Shown piece by piece: positions 46,421 to 58,421 of a stretch of 64,000 nucleotides of DNA; position 1 is the first letter of the stretch, and each line of letters begins with the position of its first letter. A program made the translations under genes and the position numbers. This DNA comes from Neoscytalidium dimidiatum (Eukaryota; Ascomycota; Dothideomycetes; Botryosphaeriales; Botryosphaeriaceae): contig CM074699.1 in NCBI GenBank assembly GCA_037367355.1, forward strand, positions 2,790,001-2,854,000, given 5' to 3'. Under the pieces are notes generated by a model. It ran no database searches. It was not told the DNA's origin and saw only the letters and a program-made list of their open reading frames with translations.

Positions 46421-47240
46421 ATGAAGAGGCCGAAGAAGAGCAAGCCCGACAGGTGTTCCTTCAGCGGGAGATCGACAGACCAATTATCTGCCTCCTGTGC
46501 ATCCAAAGAAACACTCAATGCCAGAGATGTCATAGAGAGAAGGGAATCCATAAGAGGAATCTGGGTGGGAATCGAAAGAGGAATCACAAGAGGAAGGAAA
46601 AGTTGGTGGATTTACCCATCCAATCCGATCCAGGTACATCCTTGTTCTCTAACCGGCAAGTTCCCGAGAAAGCCTTCGGCATTCCACAGTCTTCTGAATC
46701 CACACCTGTTTGTCTTTCAGATTTTTACAGTACGACATGAGATACGTCTAGTGAAAGCACAATTGACTCAATTATTGACAGTTACCAGAGTTGGCAGTGA
46801 CAAAAGAATGCTGGACAGGTCGAGTTTGAGGCGTATGGTGCAATATATTGGGATAAATTCCGGCATCCGCTCAGAGTAGGCGCTGCTTCCAACATAAGTG
46901 CTCGGTCAGACTCCAAGGAGGGACAGTGGGGAAATCACGCCGATATAGAAAGATTGAGCTCCTGCCAGCTGTAAAATCTGTCTGGCTCAACAGAAGGGGG
47001 GCGGATGTTGTAATAGTCTGTGGCCGTACAGGCTCCCCAATTTCCATTAAAATTGCAAAGCACAAGTCTACAGTATCGTACAAGTCTAATCGAAGAGAGA
47101 AGATCGTCCGGCTGGAGGGTCGACCGAGAGCGGCAAATGACGGCCACAACCCAACACGAACCGTCCACGTCTATGCCGTGCACACAGCAGAGCAACACCA
47201 CCTCTACAAACCAATTCTACCTATTCCTCAACCTGTCCCC
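46421..47240. other. intergenic region, no supported gene
   Basis: About 800 bp. Open plus-strand frames here and running into the next gene have no domain and are largely antisense to the b5 reductase. Confidence 0.5.
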
Positions 47241-48190
47241 TCAAAATCGATACACCTGATCTTTCCTAAACCCCAACTCCCCCAGAATGCCGCCCAACCG
47301 GCCCCTCCCCTTCCCCACCAACGCCTCCTCCATGGCCGGCGGCCCGCACACGAAAACCTTCGTGTCCTCGCCCTCCCGCCTCTCCCCCTCCAACGCCTCC
47401 TCCAGCAGCCGCTTCGTCACGTAGCCCTTCCGAAACGGACTGCCCTCGCCCCCGCGACTGACCGTGTACACGACCCTCAGCCTCCCCGGCCACCGCTCCT
47501 CCATCTCGTCGAACTCGTCCTTCAGCAGCACGTCGCCGTCGGCGTTCGCGCCGTACACGACCGTGACCCTGGTGCGGTCGTCGGGGTCGGCCAGGATGCC
47601 CTGCACCAGCTGGAAGATGGGCGTGATGCCGGCGCCGCCGGCGACGCAGGCCACGTGGCGGAAGGCGTTGGGGGTCCAGCGGAAGCCCGGGAGGGCGGCG
47701 ACGAAGGCGAGGCGGTCGCCGGGCGAGAGCGAGTGCAGGTGCGTGGATTGCTTGCCGTTCGGGTAGCGCTTGACGAGCAGGTCGAGGTGGCCTGGCGTCG
47801 AGGCGTGGGTGACGGGCGTGTAGGGGCGGGCGACGGGGGTGAGGCGGCCGGCGGGCCAGGAGAGGGTGAGGACGGATGCTTGGTGGGTGTGGCGTCAGTT
47901 ATTTGTTCTGTGTGGTCGTTTTCTTTTCTTTTTTTTTTTTTTTGGTTTGGTTGGGTGGGAGAGGTACAGGTTAGAGGGAGGCCGGAGAGGTCGTCCGGGT
48001 TGGGGAAGGCGAAGCGCAGGCGCTTGGTGTTGTGGTTGACCTCGTCGACGCTCTCGAGGCGCAGGTATTGCGGGTTGAAGCCGCCGAAGACGGTGGAGGG
48101 TTTGGGCTTGAGATAGGCGTAGAGCAGGCCGGCGCCGATGCCTGCGGCGGCGATGGTGCCAAGGTTGGCTCTGATTGGTCGGAAGGCCAT
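47241..48190 (-). CDS. NADH-cytochrome b5 reductase (MCR1-like)
   Basis: Exons 47968-48190 and 47241-47878 (89-nt intron containing a long homopolymer run) give 286 residues. The N terminus has a membrane segment (IAAAGIGAGLLYAYLK) and then the FAD-binding barrel starting FGGFNPQYLRLESVDEV and HNTKRLRFAFP. The flavin motif RPYTPV is intact; the NADH side has GGAGITPIFQL and VFVCGPPAMEEAL, and the protein ends GFRKDQVYRF. The enzyme passes electrons from NADH to cytochrome b5 for sterol and fatty-acid reactions, or in the mitochondrial intermembrane space. The short membrane anchor fits a mitochondrial outer-membrane or inter-membrane form better than a long microsomal one, but targeting is uncertain. 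Confidence 0.88.
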
Positions 48191-49897
48191 GAGTGGGGTT
48201 GCCTATTGGGGCAGGAATGGATTTTCCTCCGTATCACAGGAAGACTGTCGGGATGTCGTGGCGTACAGGTGGTGAGAGCGGTGCGTGAGTAGAGCTGACA
48301 GCAAGCATCTGTCGTCGCTCCGGCGAGCGGGGTCTTTTAAAGTTGGGAGCGGATGTGGCTTGCGGGCTGCGTCTGCGTCGCCGTCTCAGGCAACCACCGG
48401 ATCATCGGCCGAATCCGTCCTCCCGGAACCCCGACGTCCCGCGCCTCTGAGCATGAGCAGAAGGGCCCAACTGCGGTGCTTGTATGCCTGGATCTGCCTG
48501 CAGGGCTGCGGCGCAGGTTTGCTCAGTCAGAGTGTAGTCACGCCACTGCAGCCACCATTGCGGAGGCTTTGTTCCGGCCTCGATGTGAATGGTGGGCTGG
48601 CACACGAGTCGGCGCAGAATCGCCGGGTAACACCCACGCTGATTCTTCATCGAAGTCTGGAAGCGAAGTGAGATTCTCTGTGCTTTCTTTGCAGATGGCC
48701 TCATCTGTGCCTGGCCCACCAATGATTAGCAATGAGCACCGCCTAAAAATGTTGTACAACGCATCCATCTCGGACTTCCGGTGTCGTCGTGCATGCGACA
48801 CGGACTAGCGCTGATGTGAGCTCCGACGCTCGGGTCCGACATCCCCGAGCGAGCCAATGACAGGCCTCCGTTTCTCTCCCGGAGGTACTTCCTCAGACCC
48901 GTACCTTCGTGTCCACCATTCCAGTCCGCTGAGATTTTTAATAAGACGGCCTAAGCAGCTCGCTCTGGCCTCCTGTTGGTCAGCCCTATCGTATTCTACG
49001 GGGTCTGGCTCAGGGGCATGCTGTTATACCTTCCCGATCTAACCATCACGTTAAGTAGTTGCGATGCTACGAGCTTAGATAGAAAATATACTATCATAGC
49101 GGCCAAGGCGCCGCGTCTGCAGCCGAAGCAGCCGTCTACACGGAAATATTCGACGAACTGAGAGGATCTACGTCCGGACGACTGCTTCGACTATCCACCT
49201 ACGAAAAATATTCAAAACAAGAGCAGGTGAAGACCCGTTTGGCCCCGTCGTTTACCGGCTGCCACGCCAAGAGCATCTAATCCACAGTAAGTTATTATAT
49301 GGACCGCCGAAAAAGCTTGGCCGCATCAAGCCTAGATGACTCGGTCTTCTGGCGGCCCTATCCATGCTACGACTGCAGACGCTTAACCTCACTCCTGTTT
49401 CACGAGGTCCTGCCTCTCCTCGCGCAATTCCCTGACTACCTGCTCTTTATAAAGGAGGCTCAAATCCATAGGCTTCGGATTCATCGGCGTCAGAATCAGA
49501 CTCTCATTCCCCCGTCTCATCTCGTTCAGCCCCTACGTACAATTAACGATGAACTGGACGTTCTCTAAACGCAGCATCCGCATCCACATTTTCCATTAAC
49601 GACTGGCAGCATGCAAGCTAGTCTGGCACATTCCGCTGCCAGCTTATAAGCAGGCACTGATCGGCGATGTCACCCGGGGGCGCCATCTTCATTGTTCTTT
49701 CAGCGCAGCAGATCGGTGCTCGATTGCGATCCACTCTTGTTCTCTTCCATCTCATACATTCTGCCTGTTTCCGCTAGTAGAATATCAGAAAGTCCCCGCC
49801 GCCCGCAGCTCCCTACCTGATTAGATATTGACAGAGAGAAAAAAAAAAAAAAGCACATACTACAAACCTCCACACCACGACACCAAACCCCGCGCGA
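48191..49897. other. intergenic region, one weak remnant
   Basis: About 1.7 kb without a supported gene. A frame ending near 49280 (AVYTEIFDELRGSTSGRLLR) and an ATG frame at 49299-49568 (89 codons, LLFHEVLPLLAQFPDYLLFI) look somewhat protein-like and could be one decayed gene; I recognise no family. An A-run of about 14 lies near 49840. Confidence 0.4.
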
Positions 49898-52007
49898 TCA
49901 CTTCACCCTCACCGGCACCTTCGTCCCCCTCTCCCTCCCACTGGACCCCCCCTTCGCCCTCGCCGCTCCCTCCCCACCGATACTCCCCCTCCTCTCACCC
50001 TCCAGCCCCGCCACCGACGCCGGCCGCAGCGCGAACCCCACCGGCAACGACGCCCGCTTCGCAGCCGCCGGAATCCTACTACGCGGCGCCGCAGCACCGC
50101 CGACGGCCGTGGTGGTGGTGGTGGTGGTGGTGCTGCTGCTGCTACCAGGGCCGGGCAGCAGCGAAGGCTGCGACGCCGCGAGCGACGAGGACGGCGACGC
50201 GGCGGTCGTGCCGGTCGTCGCCGTCATCGTCGACGAAGCGTCGGACGAGTCCGCGTCCGCGTCCGCGTCGTCGTTGCGCAGCTGGGCGAAAGCCTCGCGG
50301 GCTGGAGGGATGCGGGTGGGCCTGGTTGGGGTGGGGATGGCGGAGGGAGTGGCCGTGCTGCTGGTGGTTGCGGTTACGGTTGCTGTTGAGGAGCGCGAGA
50401 GCGGGGAGGGCTGGGACGGCGGGCAGTAGCGCTTCATCTGGGGGATGCCGCGCCTGGAGGGCAGCTTGAGGATGGGGACGTCGGCGGCGGCGGCGGATGG
50501 CGCGGATGGTTTGGGGGAGGGCGGGTTGGCGGGGTGGAGGAGGTTGAGGATGTCGGTCTGGGCGTCGCTGATGCTGCGGCGGTGTTGGCGGGGTGGGGCG
50601 AGGGCAGTGGCGCTGGTGGTGGGATGGGGATGTTCGGCGGACTGGCCGAGCACGGCTGCCTTCCTGTTCAGCGCTTTCGCCTTGTCCTTCTTGGGCGGGG
50701 CGAGGTCGACGAGGGACGTGAAGGCCGTGTCGTCTCTGTCGATGCTGGCTGTCGTCGGCGTCGAGAGGTCGATCATGTCCTGATGGTCCTCGTCGTCCGT
50801 GTCGTCCGCCTCGGCGCTGCCGTCGGACGAAGCGTTATCCGCGCGCTGCTGCACGACCTTCTCGCGCTCCCTCTCAAGCAACCTCTTCGCGCTCCTCCGC
50901 ACGCCGTCATCCGGCGCCCGGAAACGTGCTGGCACGGCATTCGCCCTGGTCGTCCCCGTACTCGCAGCCGGCGGCGCGGGCAACAGCATCTTCCTCCTCA
51001 CCGCGCCTGCTCCTCCCGCTCCCTCCCCATCATCGCTCCCGCTGCCGTCCTGGCTCTCCGCGCTCGGCGTCCTCTCGACCAACCACCGCGGCGTTTCGCC
51101 GACGCTCCTCGTCTCGCGCGCGCGCCGCCGCGCCATCGCCGTGCGGGCCTGGTACCAGTGCGGCACGCTGCCGACGCCGACCTTCTCCCGCAACGTCGCC
51201 AGGTCCGGCATCTCGTGCTTGAATAGGCACCCCTGCTGCGTGAAGTCGCACTGGCCCGTCTTGATCCAGTACGTGCAGTACTCCTTCCTGCCCGGGTCGG
51301 GCTCGCGGCCGGACGGGGGCAGCAGCGGGCGCGGCCGGATCGTGCCGTGGAGGGGCGGATTGGTTGGGGTGGGCGGTCTGGGGGGTTTCGTGGGTTGGGT
51401 CGTGATCTATGGGGGAAGGGGTGTGCGTGTTAGTGTTTGGAAGCGAGGGTATCGGTCATGAGGGGGGTTGTGAAGGATTGCGCACCATCGAGATGTCGCT
51501 CTGCGTTCTGCTGTGCCCGCGCCCGGTCTCGCGGTCAGGAGCGTCAATGCCATCAATTCCTCCGGAGGCCATGCTCGGACGCGCTGACGCGCTGAGCATC
51601 AGCGGCCGTAGCGATGTTTGTGAATTTGTATAGTGGTGCTGCGCGTGTCTCTTGTTCCACGAATCCGTCGTCCGATGCACCACTCTTTGCGAATGCTGTC
51701 TCCCCACCCACATCAGCGGACAAGATGTTAACCTAAAGCATTGACAACTTACCGCCAAGCTGTAAGTCTGCGCACTATACGGCATCTCCCCCAGAAACTT
51801 CATCCCCTGCGCTTCGTCCATTTTGAAGGACCTTGGCGCGCCTTCCAGCTCGACTTCCGGCGGCAGCTCGTCGGCGGGGATGACAGGCACGTAGGCGCCG
51901 TTGTCGCGCTGTATAAACCAGTTGGGGTGCGGGTACGCCGTGCAGGATAGGGGCGGCGCCGATGGCGTCGGGGAGCCGGGAGGCGTGAGCGGTGCGCCGA
52001 GCGACAT
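49898..52007 (-). CDS. CCCH zinc-finger protein, largely disordered
   Basis: Exons 51753-52007, 51486-51695 and 49898-51406 (introns 57 and 79 nt) give 657 residues. Residues about 1-85 are a conserved-looking head (HPNWFIQRDNGAYVPVIPAD). Exon 3 contains one CCCH finger, KEYCTYWIKTGQCDFTQQGC followed by LFKHE (C-x8-C-x6-C-x3-H), then MPDLATLREKVGVGSVPHWY. The remainder is Ser/Pro/Thr/Ala-rich with basic patches and a polythreonine run encoded by a GTG-type repeat near 50108-50142. CCCH fingers generally bind RNA; a role in mRNA processing or stability is inferred. Intron 1 is a multiple of three and lacks stops, so retention cannot be excluded. Confidence 0.8.
50108..50146. repeat. triplet repeat inside the CCCH gene
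   Basis: A run of GTG units followed by CTG units on the plus strand, read as polythreonine and polyserine on the coding minus strand. Confidence 0.75.
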
Positions 52008-52955
52008 GGGTTGCGTGGCGTGAACTTTGTGTGTAATTTACGAATCGCCGTGTATGGGATAGATGGGGGAAATTACCAGGGTAGCTCAGCTCATGAAGAT
52101 CATTTGTGTGCCCAGACCATGATATAATGAAGGATTGAAGGGAAAGGACGTCGCTTGCGGAAACCAGCTCGGTGTGAAAGCGGGGCACAAATAAATATAA
52201 ACATGCTGCCTCCTGCAGCTTGATGGAGTAGCAGGCGCGGAATGGGGAAGAGAGCGACCGTGCGCGGGGATTGTAAGGCTGAAACAACAGGGTTCTGGGC
52301 TGTTGTCGGTTGTCTTTGGATCAAGTGACGCACGACTGCTGGTGTGCGGGGTAGATCAACTATGCGCAGGACAATGGATTCCAGAGATTGTCTTGGTTTG
52401 AGGTTGTGTGAAGTCTCCGTTTGGGTGGGGCCACTCGACGGCCTGCATGGGCGGGCACAGCATAGCCAGCTGTCGTCAGGCAAACGATGTGACAGGCAGC
52501 GGGTACCACAAACAGCCACAAACCCAGGATGCGAGCTTTCTGGAACATTTCTACTGTGAGCTTGCACAAATGCAACACCGGAGCATGGCGGGATCCAAGC
52601 GACGATCGGCAGTCGAAGGGCGGCGATGCCGCCATTTCTTTATGCTTTCAGACGTCGAATCAAGCTTCGCGTCGCAACCTGTTTGACGTCTCCGCCCATT
52701 GTGATCGACAGACTCAGGGTCCCATCTGCTCCCGGAGCCTCTTTCCGACTGGACAGACCCCGGCCCTTCTGCACTATTTCGTCGACCGGTGAAGCCAAAC
52801 CTCTGGCCGCTGGCGGGTCCAGACCACGCCGAATGTCTGCGTCGCTCAGCACCCCCTCCACGCCGACACATGCGGCCAAAACACTGGTGCTCTCGTTCGT
52901 TCCCGCTGTGCTGATCAGTAAATCTTTCAAATAATTTCCTAAACGGGCCAGCCGA
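52008..52955. other. intergenic region, no supported gene
   Basis: About 950 bp between the CCCH start and the CorA stop. Frames are open on both strands between about 52630 and 53000 but overlap each other and show no domain. Confidence 0.45.
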
Positions 52956-55113
52956 TCATCCAATAAGCGATCGGGAATATTGGCTACCAGGGCCGGACAC
53001 ATCCAAGACCTCGAAACTGGTCACTCCCGTCGGTCTACTGCGGCGATGTACTTGCCGAGGCTTTGCTCTTCTGCGTGCATTACGGCTTTCTCGCCAATCA
53101 ATGACAGCCTCCATGATATCGCCCCCGTAAAAGGCGAGAAAGGAAGCCAGGCTAACCACCCCAACCGTGACTGATGCCGCAACGATCCAGAACAGTCGCT
53201 GCGTCTGGTCCATATTGCGAATATCGGAGAAGTTCATGCCGAAGAAGCTAGTTATAAAGGACAGCGGCAGGAAGATGACCGTCACGATTGTAAATACCAG
53301 GATGGCTTTTCCGTGGTCTTCCAGCCTGATGTTAACCAGCTGAATGGTGCGGTTGACCAGGTTGTTGCTGTTGTCACGCAGGTCGCACAAATCCACATAT
53401 TCCCGCTGCAAGTTTTCCAGAAGTTGCGACACGGGATCTTCAAGTGTCGACGAAGACAGTTGGCGGTACGTTGCCCGGAAGAATGATGGCAGTATGCCGT
53501 CTTCAGCCGCGCCGTGACGTCGTTCCGGAATGCCGTGCGAACGTGGTCTGCTCTTGATCGACATGCGGTCAGATGGCAGGGGCTCATGGCTCTCAATGAT
53601 ATCCTGCAACTGGGAGATGATGCTCAGTTGCTGCTCTGTGACCTGGATGATGATGTTCAGCTCCTCTTGCGCCTGGAGAAGGTCCATAACCAGACGGGTA
53701 CTTGGAGATCGATGCAAACGATATTGCTACATCATTCAAACTGTAGTTAGCAGCAGTTGGCATGTTTGTGATTCAGATTGAGGCTCGCAATAAACGTACC
53801 AGATGACCCAGATACCCTGCATACCGATCCACCAAACAGAGTTTCAGATCCGACCAGAAGCTCCTGTGCAGCATTCCAACGGCTCCACTGAGACAAGCTA
53901 TCGCATGAGTTGTAGCGGTGAAGTCGGGGTTCTGCTCCGAGCGGAAGAAGCTGTTGCGGATACCGCGGAAAGAGACTTCAGCAATCCTGGATGCTAATTG
54001 CAATGGCGGCCAGCGAGACTTCCAACTCTGGTTGCTCGAGAAGGTTACAATATGCCGACTGTCAATTACAAGGATCCATAGTTCGTCCACATTAAGACCG
54101 CAGGGGTAGTGGCCGTATAAACTACGGACCTTCAGGTCGAGATCACGGTCGTTAATCCAGGGCCGATGTTTCGTAAAGACTTGGTTGTGCTCGCGGTCGC
54201 TGGTATCCTCTAGGCGGTAAAAGTATTGAAGGAGGGACCTCAACATATGAGAGGACCCTCTGCTAGATTGAAACCCCTCCCTTGGATCAACTTGAAAGCG
54301 CAAGGGTGGTGTTTCACCTTCGACAGTCCAATCAAGGAACGGAACGCTGATGAGCATCGGGCAATCCCCATCATCGCCATGCTCACCATTGGATTCAGGA
54401 GCAAGGCGTTGGACAAAGGGTGAGAAGTATCTCCCGTGCTTCGAAAACCGCTCGTTCTGGTAGATGCATAACTCCATTTTGCGAAACGCTGAGATGATGC
54501 GCTCGGGGTCTATGCTCCAATTCGACAATCCCAGCAGGCACTAAATACAGCTGTCAGCATTGCCAACTACCCTCAAATCACAGAAGTGGATTCCTCACCC
54601 CTTCAAGATATTCGGAAAACTTGCTTGAAATATGTCTGCGTACCTTTAGCCTCCGAACCATACCCCAAAAGGCCCAGCTCCCGCCATGTTTTTCTCTTGA
54701 AAAAAAAAAAAAAGAGGCAGTAAAAGAGAAAAAGAGAGTGGGAAAAGTACCTACATCCACCGACATTTCCGCCACCCCTCCGGATCTCCCACACGCTCCT
54801 GAACGCCCCTACTCCTCAACCCATTCATCCATCCGTACTCGGCCAATAAGTTCCTAAACCGGTACTGCTCCACTCGATTCTGCACCCACCGTGCAACGTC
54901 TACTTCCTTCCGCAACCGCTCCCTGTCCTCCAGCTCAGGCAGCAATGTCGACGACAGGACCTCCTTGATCTCAAGCATGGGGCTCGCATCGTGGCGCCAG
55001 CCCTCGAGGCGCACGTCGTGCACGAGCAGCTGCGCGGGCGAGATGCGGCGCTGACGCCAGTAAGGGTCGGACTGCCAGTCCACAGGGGTGGCATCGAGGG
55101 TTGATTTATCCAT
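52956..55113 (-). CDS. CorA-type Mg2+ transporter
   Basis: Four exons (54755-55113, 54599-54695, 53800-54540, 52956-53726; introns 59, 58 and 73 nt) give 655 residues, with all joins in phase. The C-terminal part has the CorA core: a long helix (AQEELNIIIQVTEQQLSIIS), TM1 (AILVFTIVTVIFLPLSFITS) ending in the signature FFGMNFSDI (GMN at about residues 562-564), and TM2 (LFWIVAASVTVGVVSLASFL). GMN forms the selectivity entrance of the pentameric Mg2+ channel. The large N-terminal part is soluble and fungus-type. The short exon 2 uses a strong polypyrimidine tract at its acceptor. Fungal relatives act at the plasma membrane or vacuole; which applies here cannot be told. A C-terminal basic tail (ARRRAKPRQVHRRSR) follows TM2. 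Confidence 0.85.
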
Positions 55114-55641
55114 CGGGCATTGCGTACGGCAGAGAGAAGGAGTCGGGGAAGGAGCTGGTTACGTGTGGTGTGTATGATGAGGTGAGGATGGGGGATCCGC
55201 ACTAAGCAGGCATTACGTACCTAAGTGCCGCGCGACGCATATACGCGCGCGCGAGTCGATCATTTTTCTTTTCCCCTTTGCCGAGCCGTCGATCGGTCGT
55301 CCAAGAGATCTGACGGCCGCGTTCCTGCATATTTGTATTTTCTTGCCGAGTCGAGCGGTTCGTGCGTTTGTCTTGGTCAGCAGGATCACAAGCGATGCCG
55401 TCGGCGTATTCGCAAACATCTTGAAATAGCTTCAATAATTTCTAGTGACCCATAATCGCGTCTCCCTCTCAAGTACAGTCGAAAACCTAGCATTTTACTT
55501 CGACGCGCCGTTCCTTCCCCATAATAGATTCCGCTTATCGATGGTATCCCTCCATGCAGAAGCAATTACACATATAAAAAAAAATTCCACCCCGCCCGTG
55601 ACTACTCATACAAACGCCAAAGCAACCCAGATGCACACACT
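55114..55641. other. intergenic region
   Basis: About 530 bp holding the CorA promoter side and the 3' flank of the IEC3 gene. No gene supported. Confidence 0.5.
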
Positions 55642-56880
55642 CTATGAAGTAGCAGCTGCCGCCGCCGCCGCCGCCGCCGCTCCACCTCTAGCCGCCTTCT
55701 TCCTGCCTCCACGGCCACCGCCACCACCCTCACCGTCTTCCCTCTTCCTCTTGCTCGGACGGCTGCTTCCTCCCTTCGGCCTATACGGCTCATCATCCTT
55801 GTTCCTCTTCCCCCTCCCACTCCCCGTCTCCGGTACAAACGCATCGTCGTCGTCCGGATCGCCCTTCAAGGGCGTAGCCGCCGCTGCCGCCGCCGCCGCC
55901 GCCGCCGCAGCAGCAGCAGCAGCAGCAGCGGCCTGCCCGCGTTTACCACCACCACGGCCATTCCCAGCGCCCTTGCCGCCCTTCTCGGCGCCATCGCCCT
56001 TCTCGTTCTCCTTGTCCTGCAGGAAGACCTGGGGCTGGTGCTTGCGCAGCCAGTTGTAGACCGAGTCCGGATTGCGGATCTGCAGCTCCTTGTCGCTCGG
56101 GATGTCGCGCGCGGGCAGGCGGATGGGGCGGCCGCTGGTGTCGTTGGGGTCGTAGATGCTGGGGTCGCCCAGCGCGATGTCCAGCTCCTTCAGGTACTCC
56201 TCCTCGTGGTTCGGGCTGAGGAAGCCCGCCAGGCTGTCGCCCGTCAGGTCGTCCGGCAGCGTCTCCGGCGGGAAGTGCGTGTGCGGGACTTTGAGGAGCG
56301 CGGCCAGCGACTTCTTGTCCAGCCCCGGCAAGCGCGACGTCAGCTCACTCTCGCGCTGCGCGAACTCCTCGGGCGTGATGAGCCCGGCGGCGAGGTCGTC
56401 GCGGGCTTGCTGGAGCTGGCGGTCGAGGGCGTCCGGGCCGGCGGGCTCGGCTTCGTCTGGGTTTTCGGGGATGTCGAGGTCGACGCGGAGGTGCTGGGGG
56501 ATCTTGGGGGTGTCGTTGATGTCCAGGAGGAGGTCCATTAGCTGGCTGATGCTGTGTCAGCAGAGTGCAAAGAGAAATTGGGGCACGAAACGTACTCGTT
56601 CTGCTCCTGTAGACGGCGGGCCAGGGCAATGGCCTTGTGCTCCTCCCTGAAGAGCGTGTTGCTCTCGCGCATCCGCTCGTCGAAGCGCACGCGCATCTTG
56701 CGGTACTTTTTCCTACACTGTGTCAGCAAGACTCAGGGCGGAAATGGAGCGATGAGCACACCTCCATGAGCGGACGGAGGGTTTCGCAGGCGCGTCCATG
56801 TTGTCGTGGTGAGCTGGGCGCGGCGGGGCGGCAGCAGCGTCGTCGCGCGGATGGACTGCGATCTCGTCGTGGGTGGCCAT
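55642..56880 (-). CDS. INO80 chromatin-remodelling complex subunit, IEC3-like
   Basis: Exons 56762-56880, 56596-56712 and 55642-56545 (introns 49 and 50 nt) give 379 residues. The signature lies across the first two introns: SVRSWRKKYRKMRVRFDERM, RESNTLFREEHKAIALARRL, then NDQLMDLLLDIND. This matches the IEC3 family, a fungal INO80 subunit first found in fission yeast that supports nucleosome remodelling. A middle helical region (LPGLDKKSLAALLKVPHTHF, DLTGDSLAGFLSPNHEEEYL) follows. The C-terminal third is Gly/Lys/Arg-rich with two long alanine runs encoded by GCC/GCT/GCA repeats, one near 55870-55932 and one at the extreme C terminus near 55648-55682. Nuclear. Divergent from the ORMDL gene. 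Confidence 0.85.
55866..55935. repeat. alanine-coding triplet repeat in the IEC3-like gene
   Basis: GCC units followed by GCA units on the plus strand; read on the coding strand they give an alanine run of about 20. A second, shorter run lies at 55648-55682. Confidence 0.8.
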
Positions 56881-57464
56881 TCCGCCGAGGACGCGACGCG
56901 TTGCGTATACAGACGGCGACGATGGGTTGGCGATGGAGGTGGTGAGCGACCGCAGATTTGACGACGAGGTGTTGAGGTTGAGGTTGCTTGCAGCGGTTGC
57001 GCAGGTGCAGCTGTATGCGAGCGAGCGAGCGAGCTGGCCCGGCTGGGGCTTGTTGATCCCTGCAGGCTCGGCGAGGCTGACGTCCGCTCTGGCTCCATCT
57101 CTCAGGCCGAAGGGGGGGGCCTTCACTACCTCGAGACCACCTACGCCTCTCGCACCCCCGGTCCAGCTCCCTCTCACTCTCTCCCATCCACTCACGCGCC
57201 CTCTCCCACACGCGCCCGCTCGCCGGCTCCCGTCGTCGCCACTCGTTAGCCTGATCCCGCCTCCCGCATCGCCCCCAATCCTGCGCATCCGTCTGCCGGC
57301 CAGTCAAGTTCGCGCATCTTCCGCCCTTTGTCCGCTCCCCGAACACCACGCCCCCAACGTCCTCCTCCCCCACCGCCAAACTGTCGCCCATACTCCTCAA
57401 CCGGACTACCTCCTTCCAGGTAGATCCGCATCCCGGCCACTTGACCACCGCCCATGCCGAGAGG
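56881..57464. promoter_or_regulatory. shared promoter region, IEC3-like / ORMDL
   Basis: The 584 bp between divergent starts are GC-rich with a pyrimidine-rich second half (57110-57420) and no TATA element. No gene supported; long overlapping frames here come from base composition. Confidence 0.5.
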
Positions 57465-58118
57465 ATGAGCTCCGAAAAGGCCGGCCGCCGGCGCCGTTCG
57501 TCGAGCCTGATGTACACGGAACCCCCGGAGTCTCTCGAGCACATCAGCGACCAGGCTGCGCTGCCCAACCTCAACGCGCAATGGGTCAACGCCAAGGGTA
57601 CGCCGCCATGAGCCTTGCTGCGCCTCCAGCCTGCTAATCCGAGCCCTGCAGGCGCCTGGGCCATCCACTTCGTCCTCATCGTCTGCCTCAAGATCCTCTT
57701 CGACATCATCCCCGGCGTGTCGCAAGAGACGTCCTGGACACTCACCAACATCTCGTACATGTTCGGCAGCTACATCATGTTCCACTGGGTGCGCGGCGTG
57801 CCCTTCGACTTCAACGCCGGCGCATACGACAACCTGAACATGTGGGAGCAGATTGACAACGGTGACCAGTACACTCCGGCCAAGAAGTTCCTGCTGAGCG
57901 TGCCCATCGTGCTCTTCCTTATCAGCACCCACTACACCCACTACGACCTCACCTTTTTCCTTATCAACTTCATGGCCACCATCGCTGTCGTGATCCCAAA
58001 GCTCCCAGCTGTACGTAGCCCTCCCAGACGCCGTTCCCGACGCCCCCTCGCTAACAGTTCCTTCCAGACACATCGTCTGCGTATAGGCCTCTTCTCCGAC
58101 CCTCCGGACGAGAGCTAG
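57465..58118 (+). CDS. ORMDL-family regulator of sphingolipid synthesis
   Basis: Exons 57465-57597, 57652-58010 and 58068-58118 (introns 54 and 57 nt) give 180 residues. The sequence follows ORM1/ORM2: LNAQWVNAKGAWAIHFVLI, ILFDIIPGVSQETSWTLTNI, HWVRGVPFDFNAGAYDNLNM, WEQIDNGDQYTPAKKFLL and THYTHYDLTFFLINFMAT, with four membrane segments. A Ser/Arg-rich N terminus (KAGRRRRSSSLMYTEP) resembles the region phosphorylated in yeast Orm proteins. Orm proteins sit in the ER membrane and restrain serine palmitoyltransferase until phosphorylated. The last exon encodes only 16 residues, beginning THRLRIG as in relatives. Confidence 0.93.
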
Positions 58119-58331
58119 CCCTCCGAGCCGTACGTCTCTGGTCTTCTTCCCGCTGTATTCTATATTTGAAGAGGTGCTCAAACCAAAGCATTATCGCATT
58201 CCTTTCTGTCGTCGTCTTGCCCAACTACCCCCCAAAAAAACCATACCATCGCCAAAAGTTATCCTGGAGAGAAATCCAGCAAGCGCACGATTGGGTCCCC
58301 CGCACACATCAAATTACTCATCTCCGCCCCG

Positions 58332-58421
58332 CTTACTACTACTACTATTACTACATAATCCGCGCGCTTACCTCGGGCATTCCTCCCTTGTGTGACAAAG
58401 AGAGAGAGAGAGAAAGAGAAA
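58332..58421. repeat. TAC and GA microsatellites
   Basis: About five TAC units with imperfect extension near 58332-58354 and an alternating GA run near 58400-58420, in the 3' flank of the ORMDL gene. Confidence 0.7.

Noticed and set aside
46926..48116. 396-codon plus-strand frame
   Set aside because: Most of it is antisense to the well-supported cytochrome b5 reductase exons and is low-complexity.
52640..53002. 121-codon minus-strand frame overlapping the CorA 3' end
   Set aside because: It overlaps the last CorA exon in another frame, begins at GTG, and an equally long frame lies opposite it.
57000..57640. Long plus-strand frame over the ORMDL promoter
   Set aside because: Composition-driven Arg/Pro/Ser frame that overlaps the first ORMDL exon out of frame.
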